DNA of 5,487 bases from Spirochaetota bacterium (GTDB lineage Bacteria; Spirochaetota; UBA4802; UB4802), in the NCBI GenBank assembly GCA_018399855.1, contig JAGYNX010000149.1:1-5487 (forward strand), read 5' to 3'. The notes under the pieces were generated by a model. The model was not told where the DNA came from, ran no database searches, and was given only the letters and a program-made list of their open reading frames with translations. Both the position numbers and the translations under genes were made by a program. This document shows positions 1 to 5,487 of the stretch, one piece after another; position 1 is the first letter of the stretch, and each line of letters starts with the position of its first letter.

Positions 1-1148
1 TCCGTTTTATCCACGGTGATCCACGCAGCACCGTACCCGATATTATTACATCCGTATTCTATCCACATGTACCCATTCTCACCCCATCGTTCACCCCAGG
101 AATTTTTAATGAGGTATGCCTTTTTATTATCATCCCAGCCAACTATAACAATTCCATGATTGATATCCCGTTCTCCCCGTACTCGGGCATGTTCATCAAA
201 AATGCCTCCAACATATGCCTGGAAAGCAGGGGTAACTTTTACGCACGCAGCAACGGGTCCATGCTTTGAAAGAGCCTTTTTCATGGCTGATACAGGGGGG
301 ATACCCGCATCATTTTCCACGTACCCCCATGCAATCAACCTGTATCCTGTTTTTTTTGTTTGGCTGCAATTCAGAGCCCTTCCCTTATAAGGAGCGTATT
401 TTTCTTCAACAACACTGTTCTTCATAAGGTAATCAAAAACCTTTCCGTACCAGCCACCATTACAGCTGCCGGCATCACGCCCACGTGAATCCACCGCACA
501 GTTTATCAGGTGTTGTTCCGAGAGGTCCAGTTCTATATCGTTCATTATTTTAAAACATGATTCGTATACTGCCAGTGATGTAAAGGCCCAGCAGCTGCCG
601 CATGTGCCCTGGTATCGAACATCTGTCATCATATCTTTATCATACCAGCTGAATAATGTAAGTGCAGGATCAGCCAGTTGAAAATGATCAGGAAGATCCT
701 TCTCTGGTATTTCTTCTGATGGAGTCGTTTTGTCGTCTTCTTTCCTGGTTTCTTCTTTGAAATATTTACTCTCACCTTTTTTCTTTTCGTGTTCTCTCAG
801 TTTCTTTAAAAAATATTTGAATAACCGGTCTCCCCAGTTGCTCTGTATTTTTGCATCATCCTCAAGTGTATCCGGCACGGATATCCCGGTTATTTCGTCT
901 ATTTCATGTTTTATGGCATCTGTTATATCAACCTTATATTTCAGGTTTCTTTTTATGATGTCATGGCGTATTTCCTGCATCTGTTTTTTAATAAGTTCTA
1001 CATCTTTTGTCTGCCTTTCTTTCTGTTCTTCAACATCCTTCTTAAAAAAATTGAAAAACCCTGATTCAGAATACGTGGCCGAATTGTAAGAAAATACTGA
1101 TACCAGTACCAGCACTATCATTGTTAGAATATACTGTTTAGTCTTCAT
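1..1148 (-). CDS. C1A papain-family cysteine protease, exported, C-terminus beyond the window
   Basis: Predicted secreted or periplasmic peptidase of the papain family (C1A); 382 residues are visible and the frame is still open at base 1. Seen: a signal peptide at about residues 1-25 (two Lys, then a long hydrophobic run) with no lipobox Cys; a Lys/Glu-rich, probably helical region at about 35-150; then the catalytic domain. Its active site is complete: oxyanion Gln180 and nucleophile Cys186 in QGTCGSCWAF, CNGG at 229-232, His331 in INHGIVIVGW, and Asn349 in KNSWG. The domain looks almost whole, ending around ITVDK. The ATG at 1146-1148 is preceded by AGGA at 6-nt spacing. Members are made as zymogens, but I see no ERFNIN-type (I29) propeptide motif, so the charged segment may replace it or act as a stalk. 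Substrate unknown. It is divergent from the AIM24 operon and has no visible partner. Confidence 0.93.
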   Translation of the reverse strand, partial: MKTKQYILTMIVLVLVSVFSYNSATYSESGFFNFFKKDVEEQKERQTKDVELIKKQMQEIRHDIIKRNLKYKVDITDAIKHEIDEITGISVPDTLEDDAKIQSNWGDRLFKYFLKKLREHEKKKGESKYFKEETRKEDDKTTPSEEIPEKDLPDHFQLADPALTLFSWYDKDMMTDVRYQGTCGSCWAFTSLAVYESCFKIMNDIELDLSEQHLINCAVDSRGRDAGSCNGGWYGKVFDYLMKNSVVEEKYAPYKGRALNCSQTKKTGYRLIAWGYVENDAGIPPVSAMKKALSKHGPVAACVKVTPAFQAYVGGIFDEHARVRGERDINHGIVIVGWDDNKKAYLIKNSWGERWGENGYMWIEYGCNNIGYGAAWITVDKT

Positions 1149-1183
1149 AAAACCATCCTGTCACTTTGTTTACATGATAATAG

Positions 1184-1189
1184 ATTATA
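1184..1189 (-). promoter_or_regulatory. candidate -10 box for the cysteine protease
   Basis: On the minus strand this reads TATAAT, a perfect sigma-70-type -10 hexamer, and would give a leader of about 30 nt before the protease ATG at 1148. No convincing -35 hexamer lies 16-18 bp upstream; that position holds an A-run, which could act as an UP-like element. The call rests on the hexamer and its location only. Confidence 0.35.
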
Positions 1190-1239
1190 GTAGAGGGTTT
1201 CCGCAAGTTTTTTTTAATTAATAATTACATCATTCCTTA

Positions 1240-1265
1240 TTGACTTATATTCCTGAATGTATAAT
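1240..1265 (+). promoter_or_regulatory. candidate promoter of the AIM24 operon
   Basis: TTGACT at 1240-1245 resembles a -35 box. TATAAT at 1260-1265 is a perfect -10 hexamer but at a short 14-bp spacing; the overlapping AATAAT at 1263-1268 gives the ideal 17 bp. Either would start a transcript near 1272-1276, about 20-25 nt before the ATG at 1297, leaving room for the ribosome-binding site at 1285-1289. This also argues against translation starting at the TTG of the -35 box itself. Confidence 0.45.
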
Positions 1266-1284
1266 AATCCATATCAAAACAAAC

Positions 1285-1289
1285 CGGAG
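1285..1289 (+). promoter_or_regulatory. ribosome-binding site that sets the first AIM24 start
   Basis: CGGAG ends 7 nt before the ATG at 1297. It selects that codon over the in-frame TTG at 1240, which would add 19 residues unlike the family N-terminus. Confidence 0.7.
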
Positions 1290-1296
1290 TTATGCC

Positions 1297-1962
1297 ATGC
1301 AGCATATCATTAAACACGGGCCGTCATATGCCCTTTTGCATGTAGACCTGTCCCCGGGTGACACCATCCAGTCAGAAGCGGGATCCATGGTCTACATGAG
1401 TACACACATGGATGTAAAAACCAGGGCTGGTGGAAGCATTCTGACCGCCCTGGCAAGAAAAATACTTGGTGGTGAATCCTTTTTCCTGAATACATTTTCC
1501 GTTGAAGGATCAACAGCAACCCTGGGACTGGCTGCTTCAATGGCTGGAGATATCCATCATCTCACGCTAAACGGCAACAGTGTGTACATACAGGGCAGCT
1601 CATTTTTATGTTCAGGACCAGGGATCATCACAAAGACAAAATTCGGGGGTATTAGATCCTTACTTGGCGGAGAAGGACTTTTTCTATTAAAGGCTGAAGG
1701 CAACGGGGATCTATTTCTTTCATCATACGGGGCAATACTGCCAATACAGGTTGAATCATCATACATGGTGGATACCGGTCACATTGTAGCATTTGAAGAT
1801 ACACTGAACTATTCCATACGCCGAGTCGGTAACTGGAAATCAACCTTGTTTTCCGGAGAAGGCCTGGTTACAGAGTTCACCGGAAAGGGAACCGTGTGGA
1901 TACAGACAAGGATCCCATCGGGATTTATACGATGGCTGATACGCCTGCTACCGGGGGAATAA
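1297..1962 (+). CDS. AIM24 family protein (TIGR00266/DUF124), paralogue 1 of 3
   Basis: A 221-residue soluble protein of the AIM24/TIGR00266 family, a beta-rich fold whose biochemical role is not established; the name comes from a yeast mitochondrial relative. No signal peptide or transmembrane helix is seen. Family motifs in order: SEAGSMVYM (26-34), LGGESFFLNTF (57-67), GD at 84-85, GGEGLFLLKAEGNG (124-137), LSSYGAI (141-147), VDTGHIVAFE (158-167), SGEGLV (186-191) and VWIQTR (200-205), with a short WLIRLLPG tail. The G/S-G-E motif recurs at 58, 124 and 186, marking three internal repeats. The length is normal for the family. The ATG at 1297 is chosen because CGGAG lies 7 nt upstream and the protein then begins like its neighbours. 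It is the first gene of a three-gene operon, with a candidate promoter just upstream. Family assignment is sure; function is unknown. Confidence 0.92.
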   Translation: MQHIIKHGPSYALLHVDLSPGDTIQSEAGSMVYMSTHMDVKTRAGGSILTALARKILGGESFFLNTFSVEGSTATLGLAASMAGDIHHLTLNGNSVYIQGSSFLCSGPGIITKTKFGGIRSLLGGEGLFLLKAEGNGDLFLSSYGAILPIQVESSYMVDTGHIVAFEDTLNYSIRRVGNWKSTLFSGEGLVTEFTGKGTVWIQTRIPSGFIRWLIRLLPGE

Positions 1963-1963
1963 C

Positions 1964-2641
1964 ATGGATATAAATATACAATATAAACCATCCTATGCTA
2001 TTGCAGATATCTTTATGAACACGGACGAAAAGATTCTTGCCGAAAGCGGTGCAATGATGAGTTTCTCGCCGGGCATATCAATTGAAACCCACAGGGCACA
2101 GAAGGGAAAGGGAGTATTGCGCTCACTTAAAACTTCCTTTCTTGGTGGAGAATCTTTCTGGATGAATACTTTTACCGCCACATCCGGCGAAGGTACCGTA
2201 ACACTTGCTCCCACCCTTCCCGGTGATATAGCCCTGGTTGATTGTGATGGGACCATTTTCGTGCAGTCATCTTCTTTTCTTGCCGGAAGTACAGAACTTG
2301 AAATGGATACTGCCTTCCAGGGTATGAAAGGTTTTTTCAGCGGTGAATCTCTTTTCTTTTTGAAAGTTTCCGGTCATGGCCCACTGCTTCTTTCAAGTTA
2401 CGGCGGCATTGAGGAAATCCAGATAAAGGACAGCCTGGTTGTGGATACCGGACACATAGTAGCCTTTGATGAGGGATTGAACTATTCAATAAAGAAGTTT
2501 GGCGGATGGAAGTCCTTTTTCCTCAGCGGCGAAGGTCTGGTATGTGAGTTCAATGGGAACGGCCGTGTATGGATCCAGTCAAGAAACGTTGCTTCACTTA
2601 CTACATGGTTAACAGCCAAGCTTCCACCGAAGAAACAATAG
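1964..2641 (+). CDS. AIM24 family protein (TIGR00266/DUF124), paralogue 2 of 3
   Basis: A 225-residue second paralogue that starts 1 bp after the stop of the first. Its ribosome-binding site GGGGGA (1953-1958) lies inside the end of the first gene, so the two are probably translationally coupled. Motifs: AESGAMMSF (26-34), LGGESFWMNTF (60-70), FSGESLFFLK (125-134), LSSYGGI (143-149), VDTGHIVAFD (160-169), GGWKSFFLSGEGLVCEF (180-196) and VWIQSRN (202-208). The repeat motif G/S-G-E falls at 61, 126 and 188. Compared with its neighbours it carries about three extra residues (a Lys/Gln/Gly stretch near 46-50) in the first repeat. Its second repeat reads SGES where both others have GGEG. The C-terminus is basic (PPKKQ). 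No export signal or membrane segment is seen. Molecular function is unknown. Confidence 0.92.
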   Translation: MDINIQYKPSYAIADIFMNTDEKILAESGAMMSFSPGISIETHRAQKGKGVLRSLKTSFLGGESFWMNTFTATSGEGTVTLAPTLPGDIALVDCDGTIFVQSSSFLAGSTELEMDTAFQGMKGFFSGESLFFLKVSGHGPLLLSSYGGIEEIQIKDSLVVDTGHIVAFDEGLNYSIKKFGGWKSFFLSGEGLVCEFNGNGRVWIQSRNVASLTTWLTAKLPPKKQ

Positions 2642-2644
2642 GGG
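2640..2644 (+). promoter_or_regulatory. ribosome-binding site of the third AIM24 gene, overlapping a stop codon
   Basis: AGGGG shares its first two bases with the TAG stop of the second AIM24 gene (2639-2641) and sits 8 nt before the ATG at 2653. It decides that start over the in-frame ATG at 2569, which lies inside the second gene and would add 28 residues unlike the family. The overlap suggests coupled translation. Confidence 0.7.
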
Positions 2645-2652
2645 TACCATCT

Positions 2653-3333
2653 ATGAATTATGATATAAACAGCAGACCAGATTTCTCATGTATAAGAATT
2701 GAGTTGCAGGACGGGGAACGTATAATGGCAGAATCGGGCGCTATGGTTGCCATGTCACCTTCAATTCAGATCGAGACCAGCGCACGGGGAGGAGTCCTGG
2801 GATCATTGAAAAGGTCATTCCTTGGCGGTGAATCTTTTTTTATGAATACATTCTCTTCGGTGGGCAGCAGTGGCGAAATATACTTTTCTCCACCCACATC
2901 GGGTGACGTTTGGTCCCTTGATATCGAAAACCGTACATATATTTTATCTACCGGGGCATATGTATGCAGCACACCAGGCATTGAACTGGATTCGAAATGG
3001 GGAGGAGCTAAAGCGTTCTTCGGTGGTGAAGGACTTTTCTTCCTGAAAGCTGCCGGTAATGGCACTCTGTTCTTCTCCAGTTTCGGTGCCATCCATGAAA
3101 TCAATGTGAATGGTGAATATATTGTTGATACAGGACATATAGCTGCATTTGAAGAATCACTTCAATACAATATTGAAAAAGTTGGCGGTCTTAAATCACT
3201 ATTCCTTTCCGGTGAAGGACTTGTATGCAGGTTCAAGGGTTCTGGCAAATTATATTTGCAAACCAGGAATAATAATTCATTTGCTGCGTGGGCTAATCAT
3301 TTTCGAAGAGTGAAAAAATCATCAAATAACTGA
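2653..3333 (+). CDS. AIM24 family protein (TIGR00266/DUF124), paralogue 3 of 3
   Basis: A 226-residue third paralogue, 11 bp after the second and last in the operon. Motifs: AESGAMVAM (26-34), LGGESFFMNTF (57-67), GGEGLFFLKAAGNG (124-137), FSSFGAI (141-147), VDTGHIAAFEESL (158-170), SGEGLVCRF (186-194) and LYLQTRN (200-206). The G/S-G-E repeats lie at 58, 124 and 186, exactly as in paralogue 1. By eye, 38 of 66 residues match paralogue 2 over the final third. It departs from the others where two aromatic positions change: GGWKS becomes GGLKS (178-182) and VWIQ becomes LYLQ. The tail is longer and basic (RRVKKSSNN). These differences suggest an old duplication with separate selection, not a recent copy. 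No membrane or export signal is seen. Its stop faces the CYTH gene stop 7 bp away, with no room for a separate terminator. Function is unknown. Confidence 0.92.
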   Translation: MNYDINSRPDFSCIRIELQDGERIMAESGAMVAMSPSIQIETSARGGVLGSLKRSFLGGESFFMNTFSSVGSSGEIYFSPPTSGDVWSLDIENRTYILSTGAYVCSTPGIELDSKWGGAKAFFGGEGLFFLKAAGNGTLFFSSFGAIHEINVNGEYIVDTGHIAAFEESLQYNIEKVGGLKSLFLSGEGLVCRFKGSGKLYLQTRNNNSFAAWANHFRRVKKSSNN

Positions 3334-3340
3334 TACCACC

Positions 3341-3871
3341 TCACCCATCCTTTTTATCAAGTACCATTTCGAGGTAGGATTTTCTAGTAAAATTCGTGAG
3401 TTCCAGTTTTTCGGCCAGTTCAAAAATATCTTTTTCTGCCTCCTCGCTTTCTTCACTACGCAGTTCAAGTTCCACAAAAGTGCCAAGGGATTCTACTGTA
3501 TCGAGACAAACCAGTATTTCACCTATCATATACTCTTCCCTCTTTTTATTCACCGAACCTGTTCGGCTAAAACCAAGTTTTTCAATTATTGCCTGAAAAC
3601 CAGCAGGGTCATCGATGGAAACTTCCCGTTCGTACCTGGTTTTTGCTTTTTCTGAAAGCTTTGGCCCTTTATACGTGACAACTGCCATGTCTCCGGATCT
3701 CCGAATACGCAAAGCTTCATCCGTTTCAGCAAAATTTCTGCAGGGATGATTAAAATAATCATCATTCTCCTGCAAAACTCCAACATACGATCCACCTTCA
3801 TTCAGTATCTTTTTACGCATTTGTTCCATATCATTGCAGAATGCCTTTATTTCTATTTCCAGTGTATTCAC
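3341..3871 (-). CDS. CYTH-domain protein, class IV adenylate cyclase (CyaB)-like
   Basis: A 176-residue cytoplasmic protein of the CYTH superfamily, whose members bind triphosphates in a metal-dependent beta-tunnel and act as class IV adenylate cyclases, thiamine triphosphatases or inorganic triphosphatases. Seen: the signature ExExK as EIEIK (5-9), a YFNHP segment (39-43), the basic strand LRIRR (54-58), YKGPK (67-71), TRYEREV (78-84), KKREEY (109-114), CLDTVESLGTFVELE (122-136) and RKSY (163-166). These cover the alternating acidic and basic strands expected of the tunnel, so the enzyme looks intact, and the length fits the CyaB-like group. Which reaction it performs cannot be told from sequence. 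The start is GTG at 3869-3871; the ATG overlapping it in another frame meets a stop at once. It lies 2 nt after the GerMN gene, with its ribosome-binding site inside that gene, so the two are likely co-transcribed and coupled. Confidence 0.88.
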   Translation of the reverse strand: MNTLEIEIKAFCNDMEQMRKKILNEGGSYVGVLQENDDYFNHPCRNFAETDEALRIRRSGDMAVVTYKGPKLSEKAKTRYEREVSIDDPAGFQAIIEKLGFSRTGSVNKKREEYMIGEILVCLDTVESLGTFVELELRSEESEEAEKDIFELAEKLELTNFTRKSYLEMVLDKKDG

Positions 3872-3873
3872 AT

Positions 3874-4611
3874 TTATCTCCTGTGCAGCGGTCCACCTAC
3901 TGCTATACCATCACTACCAAGAAAACGCCGGGTTTTACCGTTAACCTTGATAATTATATTATCTATGTTTTCAAACTGTGTGGCCGTATATATAATCTGA
4001 TCAATTCTGCTCAAAAGTATATTTCCGGATGCCCCGTATTCGATTGCACTGTTAAAATTTAGAATCGCGGTGTTACTTGAAATAGTAACATCATATATTT
4101 TAGTATTTGAATGGACAGCAGTAAGAATACCTCTCTTCTTCTCAGATGGTGATGGTCCTTTAATGAGTTCTTCAATTGATGACTTTACTGGAGTAATGGC
4201 CGAAACAGTTCTGAATACCGGATGCAGGTATGTCTTTTCTGTTTTTTCATTGAAATCAATGAGATAAATTTTAACCTTTTTTGAAACAACCTGTTCTTTT
4301 CTATCTTCTTCTTTCTTTTCTTTCTGCTCTATACTGTCTTCTTTATTCTCTTTCTTACTTTCATTATCTTTATCGGGCTTATATACAAGATGCCCGGGGG
4401 TAATGCGTTCTGGTGTATCAGTCTTTTTATTGTCAAACGAATAGTTGTTCAGCATGAAAAGAACCGCTGCAAGCAACGCCATTATAACAAGCACATACCC
4501 GGCTTTCGAAGCCGAAGTCTGCTTTTCATTCTTCTTCGCGGTAGTATTTGTTTTTTTTGCGGGTGTCTTAGTCTTACTACCTGACTTCTTTTTTTTGCCA
4601 CCTGTTGCCAT
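3874..4611 (-). CDS. membrane-anchored GerMN-domain protein
   Basis: A 245-residue protein in three parts. Residues 1-37 are a Lys/Thr/Ser-rich basic tail with no acidic residue except Glu29. Residues 38-55 form one transmembrane helix (GYVLVIMALLAAVLFML). Then comes a charged Lys/Glu linker (about 57-110) and a GerMN domain (about 111-232). The domain shows VKIYLID at the first strand, the hallmark IEELIKGPSPSEKKRGI (145-161), the strand TAILNFNSAI (181-190), and the helix-strand block IIYTATQFENIDNIIIKVNG (206-225). By the positive-inside rule the tail is cytoplasmic and the domain outside. GerMN domains were named from spore germination protein GerM but are common in non-sporulating bacteria, so this is no evidence of sporulation; the usual view is a cell-envelope binding role. 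The ATG at 4609-4611 has GGAG 9 nt upstream. The gene precedes and is coupled to the CYTH gene. The tail coding region carries two A8 tracts. Confidence 0.85.
   Translation of the reverse strand: MATGGKKKKSGSKTKTPAKKTNTTAKKNEKQTSASKAGYVLVIMALLAAVLFMLNNYSFDNKKTDTPERITPGHLVYKPDKDNESKKENKEDSIEQKEKKEEDRKEQVVSKKVKIYLIDFNEKTEKTYLHPVFRTVSAITPVKSSIEELIKGPSPSEKKRGILTAVHSNTKIYDVTISSNTAILNFNSAIEYGASGNILLSRIDQIIYTATQFENIDNIIIKVNGKTRRFLGSDGIAVGGPLHRR
3878..3882 (-). promoter_or_regulatory. ribosome-binding site of the CYTH gene inside the GerMN gene
   Basis: Read on the minus strand this is AGGAG, ending 6 nt before the GTG at 3871. It is formed by the last two Arg codons of the GerMN gene (AGG AGA), just before its TAA stop. 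It supports the GTG start and coupled translation of the two genes. Confidence 0.7.
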
Positions 4612-4760
4612 CTTTAATTACTCCAAATCTTAAAAACTCATATACCTGATACAATAAGTTGTGTCATTATGCAATCTTTTTGTCAATGTATAGAGCAATA
4701 ATATTTCCAAAAAAACATAATAATTCATGCTGATCATACTATTCCGTGTCCTTCTATTAA

Positions 4761-4776
4761 TATGTAAATTTACATA
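4761..4776. promoter_or_regulatory. perfect 16-bp palindrome, candidate operator
   Basis: TATGTAAATTTACATA is its own reverse complement over all 16 bases. It lies 70 bp before the HEAT-repeat gene's ribosome-binding site and about 150 bp from the GerMN start. An extra direct half-site ATGTAA at 4778-4783 repeats the one at 4762-4767 with a 16-bp shift. This is a typical form for a dimeric regulator's site, but the regulator is unknown. Since the region is very AT-rich, a chance palindrome remains possible. Confidence 0.4.
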
Positions 4777-4812
4777 AATGTAAGCTAAATAATGTGGATT
4801 TTTCAACTAAAA

Positions 4813-4821
4813 TGGTATATG
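4813..4821 (+). promoter_or_regulatory. candidate extended -10 element of the HEAT-repeat gene
   Basis: TGGTATATG fits the extended -10 pattern TGn followed by a TATAAT-like hexamer. A start near 4828 would leave only a short leader before AGGGGA at 4833-4838 and the ATG at 4847. No good -35 box is seen 16-18 bp upstream, as is common with extended -10 promoters. Confidence 0.25.
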
Positions 4822-4846
4822 TTACTCACAAAAGGGGATAGATTTT

Positions 4847-5487
4847 ATGCAGGCAATAAATGTGATTGATAAAAATATCGATGAGTTAATTACGATGGTT
4901 GCATCAGGAACTACTGATGAAAGAAATAATGCCGCGGAAATGCTGGTTGGAAAAGGACAAGAAGCTGCCCAAAAGCTGATCAATCTTCTTTCTGAACAAA
5001 ATAAAGATATACGGGATGTGGTGATCTGGGCATTGTGTGAAATAGATGAAAATATTGACACCCCTTTACAAAAATCCCTTACCAGTAATAACAGTACTAT
5101 TATAGAAGGTGCCGCATATATACTTGGTATAAAAAAAAGTAAGGAATCTGTTCCTCACCTGATCCCCCTTTTAAAACATCAATCACCCGAAACACGCCAG
5201 AGTGCAGCATGGTCACTTGTAAGAATCGGCACACCATCAGTACCTGTACTGATTGATGCACTTTCAGATAATAGCATTATTGTTCAGGAACTTGCTATAT
5301 GGAGCCTCACAAAGATTGGTGAACCTGCGGTGATCCCGCTTCTCGAAAGTTTCTCTTCATTCAGCCCCGATATGCAAATTATGATTGAAGAATTACTATT
5401 GCATTTTTCAGAAGAGATGGAAGAAACGTTTATAACATACCTTGATACAGAAGACACGGCCCTTAAGCTCTGCCTTTTACGATTACT
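4847..5487 (+). CDS. HEAT-repeat protein, C-terminus beyond the window
   Basis: 213 residues are visible and the frame is open at the right edge. The protein is built almost wholly of helical HEAT-type repeats (PBS-lyase/phycobilisome-lyase type in many annotations) with a period of about 30-31 residues, beginning near 11, 41, 71, 102, 132, 162 and 192. The clearest units are VPHLIPLLKHQSPETRQSAAW (102-122) and VPVLIDALSDNSIIVQELAIW (132-152), each closing with L-x-x-I-G. Such solenoids are protein-binding scaffolds; no catalytic residues can be inferred, and the phycobilin-lyase label should not be taken as function. No signal peptide or membrane segment is present, so a cytoplasmic place is likely. 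The ATG at 4847 follows AGGGGA by 8 nt. It is divergent from the GerMN gene; partners downstream cannot be seen. Confidence 0.88.
   Translation, partial: MQAINVIDKNIDELITMVASGTTDERNNAAEMLVGKGQEAAQKLINLLSEQNKDIRDVVIWALCEIDENIDTPLQKSLTSNNSTIIEGAAYILGIKKSKESVPHLIPLLKHQSPETRQSAAWSLVRIGTPSVPVLIDALSDNSIIVQELAIWSLTKIGEPAVIPLLESFSSFSPDMQIMIEELLLHFSEEMEETFITYLDTEDTALKLCLLRL

Larger units (their letters stand above)
4612..4846. other. 235-bp AT-rich divergent intergenic region
   Basis: This spacer separates the starts of the GerMN gene (minus) and the HEAT-repeat gene (plus), so it should hold promoters for both. It contains the GerMN ribosome-binding site (GGAG on minus, 4621-4624), a perfect palindrome at 4761-4776, and the HEAT-gene ribosome-binding site AGGGGA (4833-4838). 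I see no small ORF with a good ribosome-binding site, no tRNA and no terminator-like hairpin with a T-run. Confidence 0.6.

Noticed and set aside
730..1089. Plus-strand open frame of 119 codons rich in Ser, Phe and Leu
   Set aside because: It is antisense to the protease's Lys/Glu-rich segment, whose codons give Phe/Leu/Ser on the other strand; no ribosome-binding site or family resemblance.
1208..1215. Run of eight T as a possible rho-independent terminator
   Set aside because: No GC-rich hairpin lies directly before it and no plus-strand gene ends upstream.
1240..1296. N-terminal extension of the first AIM24 gene from an in-frame TTG
   Set aside because: No ribosome-binding site precedes it, the TTG forms part of a -35-like hexamer, and the 19 added residues do not fit the family N-terminus; the ATG at 1297 has CGGAG 7 nt upstream.
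2569..2652. N-terminal extension of the third AIM24 gene from an ATG inside the second gene
   Set aside because: It would overlap the second gene by over 70 bp and add residues unlike the family; AGGGG directly before the ATG at 2653 gives a better start.
3874..4611. GerMN domain as evidence for endospore formation
   Set aside because: GerMN domains are widespread in bacteria that do not sporulate, and no other sporulation gene is present.
4681..4686. TTGACA on the minus strand as a -35 box for the GerMN gene
   Set aside because: No TATAAT-like hexamer is found 16-18 bp downstream on that strand; the nearest, ATAATG, is only about 10 bp away.

Overview
The window is moderately AT-rich and densely coded. 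It carries six protein genes in two divergent pairs around two intergenic spaces, with one convergent junction. No RNA gene, mobile element, CRISPR array or long DNA repeat was seen. Clear Shine-Dalgarno sites and -10-like hexamers fit a bacterium. A papain-like secreted protease, an anchored GerMN protein, a CYTH enzyme, HEAT repeats and AIM24 paralogues occur together in several environmental phyla. A spirochaete-like host is possible, but the sequence does not settle it, and nothing proves the host sporulates.

Layout. From the left edge to 1148 on the minus strand is a C1A (papain-family) cysteine protease with a signal peptide, a charged helical N-terminal region and an intact Gln/Cys/His/Asn active site; its C-terminus lies beyond the edge. 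A 148-bp divergent spacer follows. From 1297 to 3333 on the plus strand, three AIM24/TIGR00266 (DUF124) paralogues sit head to tail with gaps of 1 and 11 bp, almost certainly one operon. Its end meets, with only 7 bp between stop codons, a minus-strand pair: a CYTH-domain protein (class IV adenylate cyclase / triphosphatase type, GTG start) and, upstream of it, a membrane-anchored GerMN-domain protein. The ribosome-binding site of the CYTH gene lies inside the last codons of the GerMN gene. A 235-bp AT-rich divergent spacer with a perfect 16-bp palindrome leads to a plus-strand HEAT-repeat protein that runs off the right edge.

The most notable part is the AIM24 triplet. Each protein contains three diverged repeats of about 62-66 residues centred on a G/S-G-E motif, so the operon encodes nine related units in three separately kept paralogues. 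This suggests a multi-subunit assembly of unknown role. The other genes are ordinary members of known families, and their link to the triplet is by position only.
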